Positions 9,701 to 20,952 of a stretch of DNA of 50,435 bases are shown here, in pieces. Within the stretch, counting starts at the first letter, position 1, and every line of letters starts with the position of its first letter. Source of the DNA: Marmoricola sp. (lineage in GTDB: Bacteria; Actinomycetota; Actinomycetes; Propionibacteriales; Nocardioidaceae); NCBI RefSeq assembly GCF_025965085.1, contig NZ_JAOPXP010000006.1, positions 1-50,435 on the forward strand, read 5' to 3'. The notes under the pieces were generated by a model that did not search any database, was not told the origin of the DNA, and saw only the letters and a program-made list of their open reading frames with translations. Made by a program: the position numbers and the translations under genes.

Positions 9701-9704
<4 letters not shown>
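7746..9704 (-). CDS. VWA domain fused to type II secretion F domain (TadB-like)
   Basis: Signal peptide; MIDAS 'VLAIDTSQSM...TALYDG...ILLLSDGKDTT'; TM; C-terminal 'FSTGLADTLQLMSGSLSAGLSLGQSIDTIVKEGAEPISSEF'. Confidence 0.9.
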
Positions 9705-11377
<1,673 letters not shown>

Positions 11378-11384
11378 GGTCTTC

Positions 11385-12548
11385 CTACTTCTTCTGGCGT
11401 CCGAAGAGGCCACGCTTGGCGGGAGCGACGGCGGTTGCGCCGGCGACGCCGTCGCCGGCGAGCTTGCGAGCGAGCTCGTCGATGGCCCTGGAGACCGGGT
11501 GGTCGGGCTTGGAGAGCACGATGGGTCGACCGTGGTTGGTCGCGCTGGCGACGGCGGTCGAGCTCGGCAGCGAGACGCTGACGCTCATCCCCAGGATCTC
11601 CTCGACATTGGCGAGGGAGAGGCCGACCTCTTCGTCGGCGCGGTTGAGCACCAGATGGCGCCCGTTCGGCACCAGTCGAAGCAGGTCCAGGGTCTCCAGG
11701 GCCACCTTGGTGTTCTTGATGGTGGGTACGTCGAGGGTGGCCACCAGGACGACCTCGTCGGTCTCGTCGAAGGCACCGAGCACCTGGTCGTCGAAGCCGG
11801 GCGGGGTGTCGATGACCACGTAGTCGAAGTGGCGCCGCAGGGTCTGGATGACCCGCCGCGCGAGCGAGGCGGTGACCGCGTCGCGTCCCTCGGGGTGGGT
11901 GGGGGCCGCGAGGATGGTGATCCCGCTGTCGTGCCGGGTGAGGAGCTGCCGGAGCAGCGAGTAGTCGAGGTCCTCGGAGGACTCGGCAGCGTCGGTGATC
12001 GTGTGCTCCGGGATCATCTGCAAGGTGATCGCGACGTCGCCGAAGGCGAGGTCGAGGTCGACGATGCACACCTCGGCACGCGTGCGGACGAGGGCCAGAG
12101 CCAGGTTGACCGACATCGTCGTCTTGCCGACGCCGCCCTTGGGGGAGAAGACCGTGACGACGCGGCCGTCGCGCTCGCTGGGGTCGGTGGGGCCGTGGAT
12201 CGCCTCCCAGGTGCCCTTGGCACGGCCCAGGGCCGTGACCAGGGCCCCCGGGTCGTCGGCGGCGACGACTGCTCCGATGCCCACCTGCATGGCCTGCGCG
12301 AAGACCTCCGGCGCGAGGTCGTGGCGGATCAGGATGACGCTGGTCGCGGGATGAGAGCCACGGGTCCGCTCGGCGAGCGCGGAGGCGGTGGGCAGGTCGA
12401 TCGTGGGGCCGATCACCACGGCTGAGTGGCCTCGGCCAGTGAGCAGGCCGTCCACGTCGTCGGGGCGGGAGACGACCGGGGAGCCCGCGGGGAGCGCGGT
12501 TACCAGCACACCGGCGGTGGTGGTGTCGGCCTCGACGAGGATCGGCAT
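11385..12548 (-). CDS. CpaE/TadZ-like MinD-family ATPase
   Basis: 'VVTVFSPKGGVGKTTMSVNLALAL' deviant Walker A; N-terminal receiver-like domain. Confidence 0.92.
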   Translation of the reverse strand: MPILVEADTTTAGVLVTALPAGSPVVSRPDDVDGLLTGRGHSAVVIGPTIDLPTASALAERTRGSHPATSVILIRHDLAPEVFAQAMQVGIGAVVAADDPGALVTALGRAKGTWEAIHGPTDPSERDGRVVTVFSPKGGVGKTTMSVNLALALVRTRAEVCIVDLDLAFGDVAITLQMIPEHTITDAAESSEDLDYSLLRQLLTRHDSGITILAAPTHPEGRDAVTASLARRVIQTLRRHFDYVVIDTPPGFDDQVLGAFDETDEVVLVATLDVPTIKNTKVALETLDLLRLVPNGRHLVLNRADEEVGLSLANVEEILGMSVSVSLPSSTAVASATNHGRPIVLSKPDHPVSRAIDELARKLAGDGVAGATAVAPAKRGLFGRQKK

Positions 12549-12599
12549 CGTGTTCCTTCCTTGGAGCTTCGGGTCAGACGAGCGGGGGTCAGACCCGGG

Positions 12600-13325
12600 T
12601 CACTGGAACAGGTTGGCGGAGGTGACGCCCCGGGAGGCCGCCACCTGGGAGTCGGTGTTCATCAGGCCGAACGCGAGCTCGCCGTTCTGGCTGGCGAAGA
12701 GCACACGCTCCGCCTCGCTCTGGGTGACCGCGAGGGTCAGCAGGGTCTTGGGCAGCTGCTCGCTGGTCTGGGCGCCGGTGGAGTCGGTGGTGGTGGTGGC
12801 GACCACGGTCGTCGTACCGGCGCCGATGACCTCGACGTTGGGCAGCAGCAGCCGGCTGTAGGGCCCCCGGGCGTCGGAGCTGACCATGAAGATCGCGACC
12901 TTGTCCCCGGGGTTGACGAACCCGGCCACGCGAGCCGGGTCGCTGAGGTTCACCGAGACGGCGAGCTTGCCCTTGGGGATGGTCAGCCCGGTCGCGGCCC
13001 CGGTGGCGCCGAACTTGGCGCTGGTCAGCTGCTCACCGGGGTAGATGGCGGTGGTGGCCACCTTGCCGGCGATCGGGTCGAGGGTGGTGAGCGCGTCGGG
13101 CAGCAGGTCCTTCCGGGAGACCGAACCGGTCTCGACCTTGCCCGCGGCCTGGGCGGCCTCCACGGTCTCACCCGGCGCGATCTGCTTGACGACGCGCAGC
13201 ACCTGCACGGCCCCGTAGCGCTCGTCAGCGCGGTTGTCCGCGCCGCGCACGTACAAGAAGACGAGCAAGGTGCCCAGTGCCGCGATGAACGCCGCCACGA
13301 TGAGCAGTGCTTTTCTGCGATCCAT
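12600..13325 (-). CDS. Flp pilus assembly protein CpaB (RcpC/SAF domain)
   Basis: 'MDRRKALLIVAAFIAALGTLLVFLYV...IAPGETVEAAQAAGKVETGSV...AIYPGEQLTSAKF...KLAVSVNLSDPARVAGFVNPGDKV'. Confidence 0.9.
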   Translation of the reverse strand: MDRRKALLIVAAFIAALGTLLVFLYVRGADNRADERYGAVQVLRVVKQIAPGETVEAAQAAGKVETGSVSRKDLLPDALTTLDPIAGKVATTAIYPGEQLTSAKFGATGAATGLTIPKGKLAVSVNLSDPARVAGFVNPGDKVAIFMVSSDARGPYSRLLLPNVEVIGAGTTTVVATTTTDSTGAQTSEQLPKTLLTLAVTQSEAERVLFASQNGELAFGLMNTDSQVAASRGVTSANLFQ

Positions 13326-13520
13326 GAACGCTGACCTACCTAGTCCGGGGGAGCGTGGTGGCACCACCACGTCTCTCGTTGGCACCGTGAGACCACTTCT
13401 GTTTCACGGCAGCACTCAGATTGCCGCATCGACGTCCGTTTTGTCTGCGGAATCCGATACTCCGGGGTACTTCAGGCTCGTAATTGTCTCGTCATGGTCC
13501 GGGCTGGCGGGGTGAGCAGG

Positions 13521-15332
13521 TCAGCGGACGTAGAGCGCGTCCACGTCGTCTCGGTGCTCGCGCATGACAACCCCTCGTTTGAGCTTCAGGCTCGGGGTCA
13601 GCTGGCCCCCTTCCTCGGTCCACGAGGCAGGGATGACGGCGAAGCGACGGATCGACTCCGCCTTGGACACCGCCTTGTTGGCCGAGTCCACGGCGGCCTG
13701 GATCTCGGCCAGCAGGTCGGGGTCCTCGAGGAGGGCGGTGACGTCACTGGACTTGCCGTGCTGCTCAGCCCACATGGGCAGGGTCTCGGGGTCGAGGGTG
13801 ACGAGCGCGGCGATGAAGGGCTGACCGTCACCGACCACCACGCACTGGTCGACGAGGTGGTGAGCCCGGATGCGGTCCTCGAGGACGGCCGGGGCCACGT
13901 TCTTGCCGCCGGCCGTGACGAGGATCTCCTTCTTTCGTCCGGTGATCCTCACGAACCCCTCGTCGTCGATCTCGCCGACGTCACCGGTGTGGAACCAGCC
14001 GTTGGCGTCCTTGACCTGCGCGGTCGCGTCGTCGTTGTGCCAGTAGCCGACGAAGACCTGGCCCCCGCGGAACAGCAGCTCGCCGTCGTCGGCGACGCGC
14101 ACGCTGGTGCCCTGCAGCGGCCGGCCGACGGTCCCCACCTTCTGGGCCTCGGGGAGGTTGGCGGTGAGCGCGGCCGTGGTCTCGGTGAGGCCGTAGCCCT
14201 CGAGCACATTGACCCCGATGCCACGGTAGAAGTGGCCCAGCCGCTCCCCGAGCGGGGCACCACCGGAGACGGCGTACGCACAGCGGCCGCCGAGCGCCGC
14301 GCGCAGCTTGGCGTAGACGAGGCGGTCGAAGACACGGTGCTGGGCGCGGACGGCCAGGCTGGTCCTCCCGGTCTCGAGGCCGCGAGACCAGGCGATGGCG
14401 ACGTCGGCCGCGCGTCCGAAGACCTTGCCCCTGCCGTCTGCCACGGCACGCTGCGAGGCGGTGTTGAACACCTTCTCGAAGACCCGGGGGACCGCGAGGA
14501 TGAACGTCGGCTGGAACCCGGCGAAGTCGTCGAGCAGGTTCTTGATGTCGGCCGAGTGCCCCATCCGGACGCGCGCCTTGACGCAGCCGACCTGGATGAT
14601 GCGGGCGAACACGTGCGCCAGCGGCAGGAACAGCAGGGTCGACGCGGGCGCAGCCTCGCCGTCCTGGGACGCCGGGGCGAACAGCGCCTCGAGGTCCTCG
14701 ATCGCCACCGTCAGCTCGAACATGAAGTTGCCGTGCGTGAGCATGCAGCCCTTGGGACGACCCGTCGTGCCGGAGGTGTAGATCAGCGTGGCGAGGTCCT
14801 CCGGTGTGGCGTGCGTGCGGCGGGCCTCGAGCTCCTCGTCGGTGACGTCCTCGCCGAGCGTGCGCAGGATGCCCACGCCGTTCCCCTCGATGGACCAGAC
14901 GTGGTGGAGCTCGGGAAGCGCGTGCCGGAACTGCTTGACGCGGGCGTTGTGCTCCTGGCTCTCGGTGAACACGGCACGGGCGCCGGAGTCGGTGAGGATC
15001 CACTCCACCTGGTCGGCGCTGGAGGTCTCGTAGACGGGAACGGTCACCGCCCCGGCGAACCAGATCGCGTAGTCGAGCAGCGTCCACTCGTAGCGCGTCC
15101 GCGAGATCAGGGCGATCCGGTCGCCGGGCTCGATCCCGGCGGCGACGAGGCCCTTCGCGACCCCGCGCACGTCGGCGAGGAACTCCGCCGCCGTGACGTC
15201 GGTCCAGCCGCCCGCGACGTGTCGCGAGAAGGCGACGCTGTCGGCGTGCTCGGTGCCGTTGGTAACGACGTCGTCGGTCAGGTTCCCGGTCGACGGGACA
15301 TCGACCTGCAGGGCCGTGGAGTACTCGCGCAC
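13521..15332 (-). CDS. long-chain fatty-acid-CoA ligase (AMP-dependent synthetase)
   Basis: GTG start 'VREYSTALQVDVPSTG'; 'LIYTSGTTGRPKGCMLTH', 'YGLTETTAALT', 'GWFHTGDVGEIDDEGFVRITGRKKEILVTAGGKNVAP'. Confidence 0.95.
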   Translation of the reverse strand: MREYSTALQVDVPSTGNLTDDVVTNGTEHADSVAFSRHVAGGWTDVTAAEFLADVRGVAKGLVAAGIEPGDRIALISRTRYEWTLLDYAIWFAGAVTVPVYETSSADQVEWILTDSGARAVFTESQEHNARVKQFRHALPELHHVWSIEGNGVGILRTLGEDVTDEELEARRTHATPEDLATLIYTSGTTGRPKGCMLTHGNFMFELTVAIEDLEALFAPASQDGEAAPASTLLFLPLAHVFARIIQVGCVKARVRMGHSADIKNLLDDFAGFQPTFILAVPRVFEKVFNTASQRAVADGRGKVFGRAADVAIAWSRGLETGRTSLAVRAQHRVFDRLVYAKLRAALGGRCAYAVSGGAPLGERLGHFYRGIGVNVLEGYGLTETTAALTANLPEAQKVGTVGRPLQGTSVRVADDGELLFRGGQVFVGYWHNDDATAQVKDANGWFHTGDVGEIDDEGFVRITGRKKEILVTAGGKNVAPAVLEDRIRAHHLVDQCVVVGDGQPFIAALVTLDPETLPMWAEQHGKSSDVTALLEDPDLLAEIQAAVDSANKAVSKAESIRRFAVIPASWTEEGGQLTPSLKLKRGVVMREHRDDVDALYVR

Positions 15333-15539
15333 GATGCACCTTTCTTCGGAGCCTTCACCGGGTCTCCCCTGAGGCTGGAATCGCATCTGCACGGTACTCG
15401 TTCTCGACCCGGCCACCGCTCGCAGGAGGCTCAGCCCGACGGGGTCGGGTCCGTTAGCCTTGACCGGCCGGACCGGCACCCGAACCGCCACACTGCCGGC
15501 AACCCTCGCACCGCAGCCTTCGACGTCAGGACCCGGACC

Positions 15540-15977
15540 ATGGCCGAGCAGACCACCTCCAGCATCACCATCGACGCACCCCCGGCGCGGGTGATGGAGG
15601 TGATCGCCGACTTCCCGGCGTACCCGGAGTGGGCGCAGGGGATGAAGAAGGCCGAGGTCCTCGAGGAGGGCCCCGACGGCCGGGCCCGCAAGGTGCACTT
15701 CGAGCTCGAGGCCGCCCCGATCAAGGACTCCTACACCCTGGCCTATGACTGGCAGGGCGACTCCTCGGTCCGGTGGAACCTCGTCGAGGGCAAGATGCTC
15801 AAGGCGTTGGAGGGTGCCTACGAGCTGCGGGCGAACGGCGCGGGGACCGAGGTGACCTACCGGCTCGCCGTCGAGCTGAGCATCCCGATGATCGGCCTGC
15901 TGCGGCGCAAGGCGGAGAAGGTCATCATCGACACTGCGCTCAAGGGATTGAAGAAGCGCGTCGAGTCGATGGGCTGA
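15540..15977 (+). CDS. SRPBCC/polyketide cyclase-type protein
   Basis: 'MAEQTTSSITIDAPPARVMEVIADFPAYPEWAQGMKKAEVL' START-like. Confidence 0.88.
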   Translation: MAEQTTSSITIDAPPARVMEVIADFPAYPEWAQGMKKAEVLEEGPDGRARKVHFELEAAPIKDSYTLAYDWQGDSSVRWNLVEGKMLKALEGAYELRANGAGTEVTYRLAVELSIPMIGLLRRKAEKVIIDTALKGLKKRVESMG

Positions 15978-15979
15978 GC

Positions 15980-17167
15980 ATGGCCGTTCGCATCGTCCTC
16001 TTCACCGGCAAGGGGGGAGTCGGGAAGACCACCAGCGCAGCCGGTACCGCCACGCTGGCCGCGCGGTCGGGACAGCGCACCCTGGTCCTCTCCACCGATG
16101 CAGCACACTCCCTCGGGGACGCCTTCGGGCTGGAGGTGGTGGGCTCGGAGCCGTTCGAGGTGGCCACGAACCTCTGGGTGCACCAGGTGGATGCCCAGCG
16201 CCGGTTCGAGCGCTCCTGGGGTGAGATCCAGGGCTACCTGATGTCCGTGCTCGACGCTGCGGGCGTGGACCCCATCACCGCCGAGGAGCTGACCGTCATC
16301 CCGGGCGCCGAGGAGGTGCTCGCACTCCTGGAGCTGCGCAACCACGCCGTCAGTGGCACCTGGGACGTCATCATCGTCGACTGTGCGCCGACCGCCGAGA
16401 CGCTCAGGCTGCTGGCGCTGCCGGAGGCGCTGGGCTGGTACATGACCCGCGTCTTCGGCGTGCAGCGCCGGGTCGTCAAGGCGCTGCGGCCGGTGCTCAC
16501 CCGGGCGGCGGGCGTGCCCATGCCGGAGGACTCCGTCTTCGACGCCGTCGAGCGGCTGCACCGCGACCTGGAACAGGTGCAGCAGATCCTCAGCGAGAAG
16601 GAGTCCACGGTGCGCCTGGTGCTCACCCCCGAGTCCGTCGTGGTGGCCGAGGCGCGGCGCTCGCTGACCACCCTCTCCCTCTACGGCTACCGGGTCGACG
16701 GCGTCATCGCCAACCGGGTCTTCCCCGAGGCGAAGGGGGACCCCTGGCGGCAGGGCTGGGTCGCGTCGCAGAAGGCCGTGCTCGGCGAGGTGCGACAGTC
16801 GTTCGCCGATCTCCCGATCTGGCGGTCCGACTACCGGGCGGGTGAGCCGGTGGGCATCGACGCACTCGCCGGCCTGGCGGAGGCGGCGTACGACGGTGTC
16901 GACCCGCTGGCCGTGCCGACGGGTGAGGGACCGATGACGATCGTCCGGACCGGCACCGGGGCCGTGCTCAACATCGCCCTGCCCTTCGCCCAGAAGCAGG
17001 ACGTCGACCTCGCCCGTCACGGCGACGAGCTGGTCGTCACGGTTGGTTCGTACCGTCGGCTGCTGTCGCTCCCGGCGGCGCTGCGGCGCCACACCGTGTC
17101 GGCGGCTCGCGTCGAGGACGGGTCGCTGCAGGTACGGTTCCGGTTCGAGCAGGAGGAGCAGCCGTGA
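15980..17167 (+). CDS. ArsA-family anion-transporting-like ATPase
   Basis: 'MAVRIVLFTGKGGVGKTTSAAGTATLAARSGQRTLVLSTDAAHSLGDAFG'. Confidence 0.9.
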   Translation: MAVRIVLFTGKGGVGKTTSAAGTATLAARSGQRTLVLSTDAAHSLGDAFGLEVVGSEPFEVATNLWVHQVDAQRRFERSWGEIQGYLMSVLDAAGVDPITAEELTVIPGAEEVLALLELRNHAVSGTWDVIIVDCAPTAETLRLLALPEALGWYMTRVFGVQRRVVKALRPVLTRAAGVPMPEDSVFDAVERLHRDLEQVQQILSEKESTVRLVLTPESVVVAEARRSLTTLSLYGYRVDGVIANRVFPEAKGDPWRQGWVASQKAVLGEVRQSFADLPIWRSDYRAGEPVGIDALAGLAEAAYDGVDPLAVPTGEGPMTIVRTGTGAVLNIALPFAQKQDVDLARHGDELVVTVGSYRRLLSLPAALRRHTVSAARVEDGSLQVRFRFEQEEQP

Positions 17168-17583
17168 ACGACGCAGACGAGGGCCAGGGCGCGTCCGGCG
17201 CCGGCCCCCAGGAGCCCGTGGGCAGTGTGGGCGAGGAAGCGGCCAAGCTGTTCGGCGCCCTGTCGGACTGGGCCAGGGACCAAGGCCCCGAGGAGGCCGG
17301 TGCCGTCACGGGCCTCGCCGGCTCCTTCGCGCAGGCGGTCAGCGGGGTCAGCGAGCACATCGCGACCGGGAGCGAGGACTGCCGCTACTGCCCCGTGTGC
17401 CAGGTCATCCACGTGGTGCGCCAGACGAGCCCGGAGGTCCGTGCGCACCTGTCCGTGGCTGCCAGCTCGTTGCTGCAGGCAGCCGCGGGACTGCTGGCCA
17501 CGCACGCGGACGGTGCGCCGAAGCCGTCGCCGGTCGAGAAGATCGACCTGGACTCCGCGACCGACTGGGACGAGGACCGATGA
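17164..17583 (+). CDS. small actinobacterial protein with CxxCxxC motif (DUF5304-like)
   Basis: GTG start overlapping upstream stop; 'DCRYCPVCQVIHVVRQTSPEVRAHL'. Confidence 0.7.
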   Translation: MNDADEGQGASGAGPQEPVGSVGEEAAKLFGALSDWARDQGPEEAGAVTGLAGSFAQAVSGVSEHIATGSEDCRYCPVCQVIHVVRQTSPEVRAHLSVAASSLLQAAAGLLATHADGAPKPSPVEKIDLDSATDWDEDR

Positions 17584-18524
17584 CCTACACCGTGGGTGTC
17601 GACGTGGGCGGGACGAAGATCTCCGCCGGGCTCGTGGACGAGCGCGGTCGGCTGGTCGCGCGCGACCGGACTGAGTCGCCGGCCAAGGACCCTGCCGAGA
17701 TCGTGCTCACCATCGGCAAGCTCGTCCGCTCCCTCGCCGTCGACCATCATGTCGAGGCGGTCGGGGTCAGCGCGGCAGGCTTCGTCGACAAGCGGCGGGC
17801 GACCGTCGTGTTCGCGCCCAACCTCGCGTGGCGCGACGAGCCGCTCAAGGAGAGGCTGCAGAAGGAGCTCGACCTGCCCGTGGTCGTGGAGAACGACGCG
17901 AACGCCGCAGCCTGGGGCGAGTTCACCTTCGGCGCCGGAGAGGACGTCGAGGACCTGCTCATGCTGACGATCGGCACCGGGGTCGGTGGGGGCGTCGTCA
18001 TCGACGGGGAGCTGGTGCGGGGAGGCTTCGGCTTCGGCGGCGAGGTGGGCCACATCCAGATGGTCCCCGGCGGGGTCAGGTGCGGGTGCGGGAACCTGGG
18101 CTGCCTGGAGTCCTACGGCTCCGGCAGCGCCCTGGTCCGGACGACCCGGGAGCACGCCCTCGCGAGCCCGGAACAGGCTGCCGGCCTCGTGGCCAGAGCA
18201 GGCGGCGACGTGGCCGCGATCCGTGGGCCCCTGATCACCGAGGCCGCCCGAACGGGCGACCCGTTCGCCATCGAGCGTCTCGCCGAGCTCGGCGACTGGA
18301 TCGGCCAGGGTGTCGCCACCCTGACGGCCGTGCTGGACCCGAACGTCGTCGTCATCGGCGGTGGGGTGTGCGAGGCGGGAGACCTCCTGCTCGACCCGAT
18401 CCGCGCGAGCTTCGCCGACCACGTGACCGCCCGCGGCCACCGGCCGATGCTCGAGGTGCGTCAGGCCCAGCTGGGGAACGCGGGCGGCATGGTGGGTGCG
18501 GCGGACCTCGCGAGACGTCGGTGA
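17580..18524 (+). CDS. ROK family sugar kinase (glucokinase-like)
   Basis: 'MTYTVGVDVGGTKISAGLVD', 'ENDANAAAWGEF', 'GEVGHIQMVPGGVRCGCGNLGCLESYGSG' ROK zinc motif. Confidence 0.94.
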   Translation: MTYTVGVDVGGTKISAGLVDERGRLVARDRTESPAKDPAEIVLTIGKLVRSLAVDHHVEAVGVSAAGFVDKRRATVVFAPNLAWRDEPLKERLQKELDLPVVVENDANAAAWGEFTFGAGEDVEDLLMLTIGTGVGGGVVIDGELVRGGFGFGGEVGHIQMVPGGVRCGCGNLGCLESYGSGSALVRTTREHALASPEQAAGLVARAGGDVAAIRGPLITEAARTGDPFAIERLAELGDWIGQGVATLTAVLDPNVVVIGGGVCEAGDLLLDPIRASFADHVTARGHRPMLEVRQAQLGNAGGMVGAADLARRR

Positions 18525-19960
18525 CCGAACGACCCTCGGGGGCGGCGGTCACCCGGCTCGTGACCTGGATGCCCTACGTCCTGCTGGCGGGAGTGCTCCT
18601 CGGGCTGGTCCGCTGGGTCAGCGCTCCCATCTCCAACGCCGACACCTTCTTCCATCTCCGCTACGGCCACGAGTTCCTCAACGGCTGGTCCCTTCAGCAC
18701 CCCGGGCACGTGTCCACGCTGGGCCGGCGTGACTGGGTGCCGACCCAGTGGGCGAGCCAGATGACGATGGCCCTGGCGGAGTCCGCGTTCGGTCTCGCCG
18801 GCGTCGCGTGGCTCGCCGGGTTCGTCGTGCTGGGCACGACCGTGGCGGTGTTCCTCGTGGCCAGGCACTACGCCGACCCGCTGCCCGCCGTGGTGGTGAC
18901 GCTGCTGGTCGTGCTCGCCACCAGCAGTGATCTGGTGCCGCGTCCGCAGGTGGTCAGCTACCTCCTGATCCTGGTCGTCACGCACGTCTGGCTCCGGACC
19001 GGTGCCGACCTGTCGCCGCGCTGGTGGCTGGTGCCGCTCACCTGGGTCTGGGCCTGTGTGCACGGCATGTGGCCTGTCGGGATCCTGATCGGGTTCGTCG
19101 CCGTCGCCGGCATCGCCCTGGACAACCGCTCCCGACTACCAGAGCTCCGGCCCGTGCTGCTTCGGCTCCTGGCCGTCCCCGTCCTGTCCCTCGTCGTCGC
19201 GGCGCTCACCCCGGTCGGCCCCCGCCTGTTCGGCGCCGTGCTCCTGGTCGGCGGCCGCGGGCAGTTCCACGACGAGTGGGCGGCCACCGACTTCCGGGCG
19301 CACGACGCAGCCGCAGCCGCGATCCTCGTCACAGTGACGCTGCTCGTCTGGCTGAGGGGCCGGAGCGCCGACGGGCCCGGATGGCTGCAGGTGCTGATGC
19401 TCCTGCTGGCGGCCGGCTGGACGGCGTACGCCGTGCGCACGGTGCCCGTCGGCGCCGTGATGGTGGTGCCGCTGGCCGCTGCCGCCCTGCAGGGCCTGGT
19501 GGGGAGCAGCCGTGCCGTTCCCCGCCACGACCGCGGTCTGGTCGCGGGGATCGGGGTCCTCGCGGTGGTGGTGCTGACCGCGGTGGTGCCGTTCACCGCC
19601 GACAGGCCGGCGACCGTGCCCAGCTGGGTCAACCCCGCGCTGGACCGCCTCCCGGACGGCACGACCCTGCAGACGTCGGACCTCATGGGGGGCTACCTGC
19701 TGTGGCGTCACCCCGAGCTCAACCCCGTCATCGACGGCTACTCCGACGCCTACACCACCCGCCACCTCAGGGAGCAGCGCGACCAGCTGCTGCTTCGTCC
19801 TGGCTGGGACCGGACGCTGCGCACGAACAAGGTGGAGTACGCCCTGCTGCCGACCCACAGCAAGCTCGCCTACGCCTTGACCACGTTCGCGGGCTGGCGG
19901 GTGCTGGACACCTCCAGGGACGTGGTGATGATCCAGGCACCCGACGGGTGGCTGTCGTGA
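18521..19960 (+). CDS. polytopic membrane protein of unknown function
   Basis: GTG start; many hydrophobic segments; 4-bp overlaps with both flanking ROK genes. Confidence 0.8.
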   Translation: MTERPSGAAVTRLVTWMPYVLLAGVLLGLVRWVSAPISNADTFFHLRYGHEFLNGWSLQHPGHVSTLGRRDWVPTQWASQMTMALAESAFGLAGVAWLAGFVVLGTTVAVFLVARHYADPLPAVVVTLLVVLATSSDLVPRPQVVSYLLILVVTHVWLRTGADLSPRWWLVPLTWVWACVHGMWPVGILIGFVAVAGIALDNRSRLPELRPVLLRLLAVPVLSLVVAALTPVGPRLFGAVLLVGGRGQFHDEWAATDFRAHDAAAAAILVTVTLLVWLRGRSADGPGWLQVLMLLLAAGWTAYAVRTVPVGAVMVVPLAAAALQGLVGSSRAVPRHDRGLVAGIGVLAVVVLTAVVPFTADRPATVPSWVNPALDRLPDGTTLQTSDLMGGYLLWRHPELNPVIDGYSDAYTTRHLREQRDQLLLRPGWDRTLRTNKVEYALLPTHSKLAYALTTFAGWRVLDTSRDVVMIQAPDGWLS

Positions 19961-20952
19961 ACCCGTCCATCGGTGTCGACATCGGCGGCACGAAGGTGCT
20001 TGCGGCGGTCGTCGACGGACTGGGCCGCGTGCTCGACACCGAGGCGACCCCGACGCCCGGACCCGGCTCCGGCATCGACAACGCCTCGGTCCAGGAGGTG
20101 GAGGACGCCCTCGTCGAGGTCGTCCAACGGTTGATCGCCCAGCACGGACGGATGACCGTCGGTGTCGCCGCCGCGGGCTTCGTCGCGCGCGACGGGGAGC
20201 GTGTCCGCTTCGCGCCCCACCTGCCCTGGCGGGACGAACCCCTGGCCGAGAAGCTGGGGAAGCGACTCGGTCACCGGGTCGTCAGCCGTGTGCTGGTCGA
20301 CAACGACGCCTCGGCCGCGTTGTGGGCGGAGGCGCGCTTCGGCGCCGCCCAGGCGGCCCCGGACGCCCTGATGATCACGCTCGGCACGGGCATCGGCGGC
20401 TCGCTGGTCGTGGGGGGCCGGCTCGTGCGCGGAGTCAACGGCATGGCGGGGGAGTACGGCCACATGCAGGTCGTCCCCGCCGGGCGCCTGTGCCCGTGCG
20501 GTGGCCGGGGGTGCTGGGAGCAGTACTGCTCCGGCCGCGCCCTGGCCCGGGCGGCGGCCGACGTCGGGAGCAGTCTGTCCGGGCCCGCGCTCACGGCCGC
20601 AGCCCGCGAGGGAGACCCCGCAGCGATGGAGGCGTACTCCGTGGTGGGCACGTGGCTCGGCGTCGGGATCGCCAACCTCGTCGCGGCCCTGGACCCGCCG
20701 CTGGTCGTGGTCGGCGGAGGAGTCTCCGCGGCCGGGGACCTCCTGCTGAGCCCGGCCCGGGAGGCGCTGGAGCAGAGCCTCGTCGGTGCGGGCCACCGGG
20801 ACCTCCCGAAGGTGGTGGGGGCCGTGCTCGGTCCGATGGCCGGGGTGGTGGGCGCGGCAGACCTCGCCCGCGTGGCCTCCCGGCCTACCCGCGTCGGTAG
20901 GTGGGGGAGAGCTCCATCGCGAGTTGCTCGAGGAAGAGCCCGACGTCGGTGA
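19957..20952 (+). CDS. second ROK family kinase
   Basis: 'VNPSIGVDIGGTKVLAAVVDGLG', 'GEYGHMQVVPAGRLCPCGGRGCWEQYCSG'; C-terminal tail runs antisense into next gene. Confidence 0.92.
   Translation: MNPSIGVDIGGTKVLAAVVDGLGRVLDTEATPTPGPGSGIDNASVQEVEDALVEVVQRLIAQHGRMTVGVAAAGFVARDGERVRFAPHLPWRDEPLAEKLGKRLGHRVVSRVLVDNDASAALWAEARFGAAQAAPDALMITLGTGIGGSLVVGGRLVRGVNGMAGEYGHMQVVPAGRLCPCGGRGCWEQYCSGRALARAAADVGSSLSGPALTAAAREGDPAAMEAYSVVGTWLGVGIANLVAALDPPLVVVGGGVSAAGDLLLSPAREALEQSLVGAGHRDLPKVVGAVLGPMAGVVGAADLARVASRPTRVGRWGRAPSRVARGRARRR

Noticed and set aside
13494-15540. Long plus-strand ORF (start of 827-aa ORF) opposite the acyl-CoA ligase
   Set aside because: Only its 3' end (from 15540) is the real SRPBCC gene; the rest is an antisense shadow
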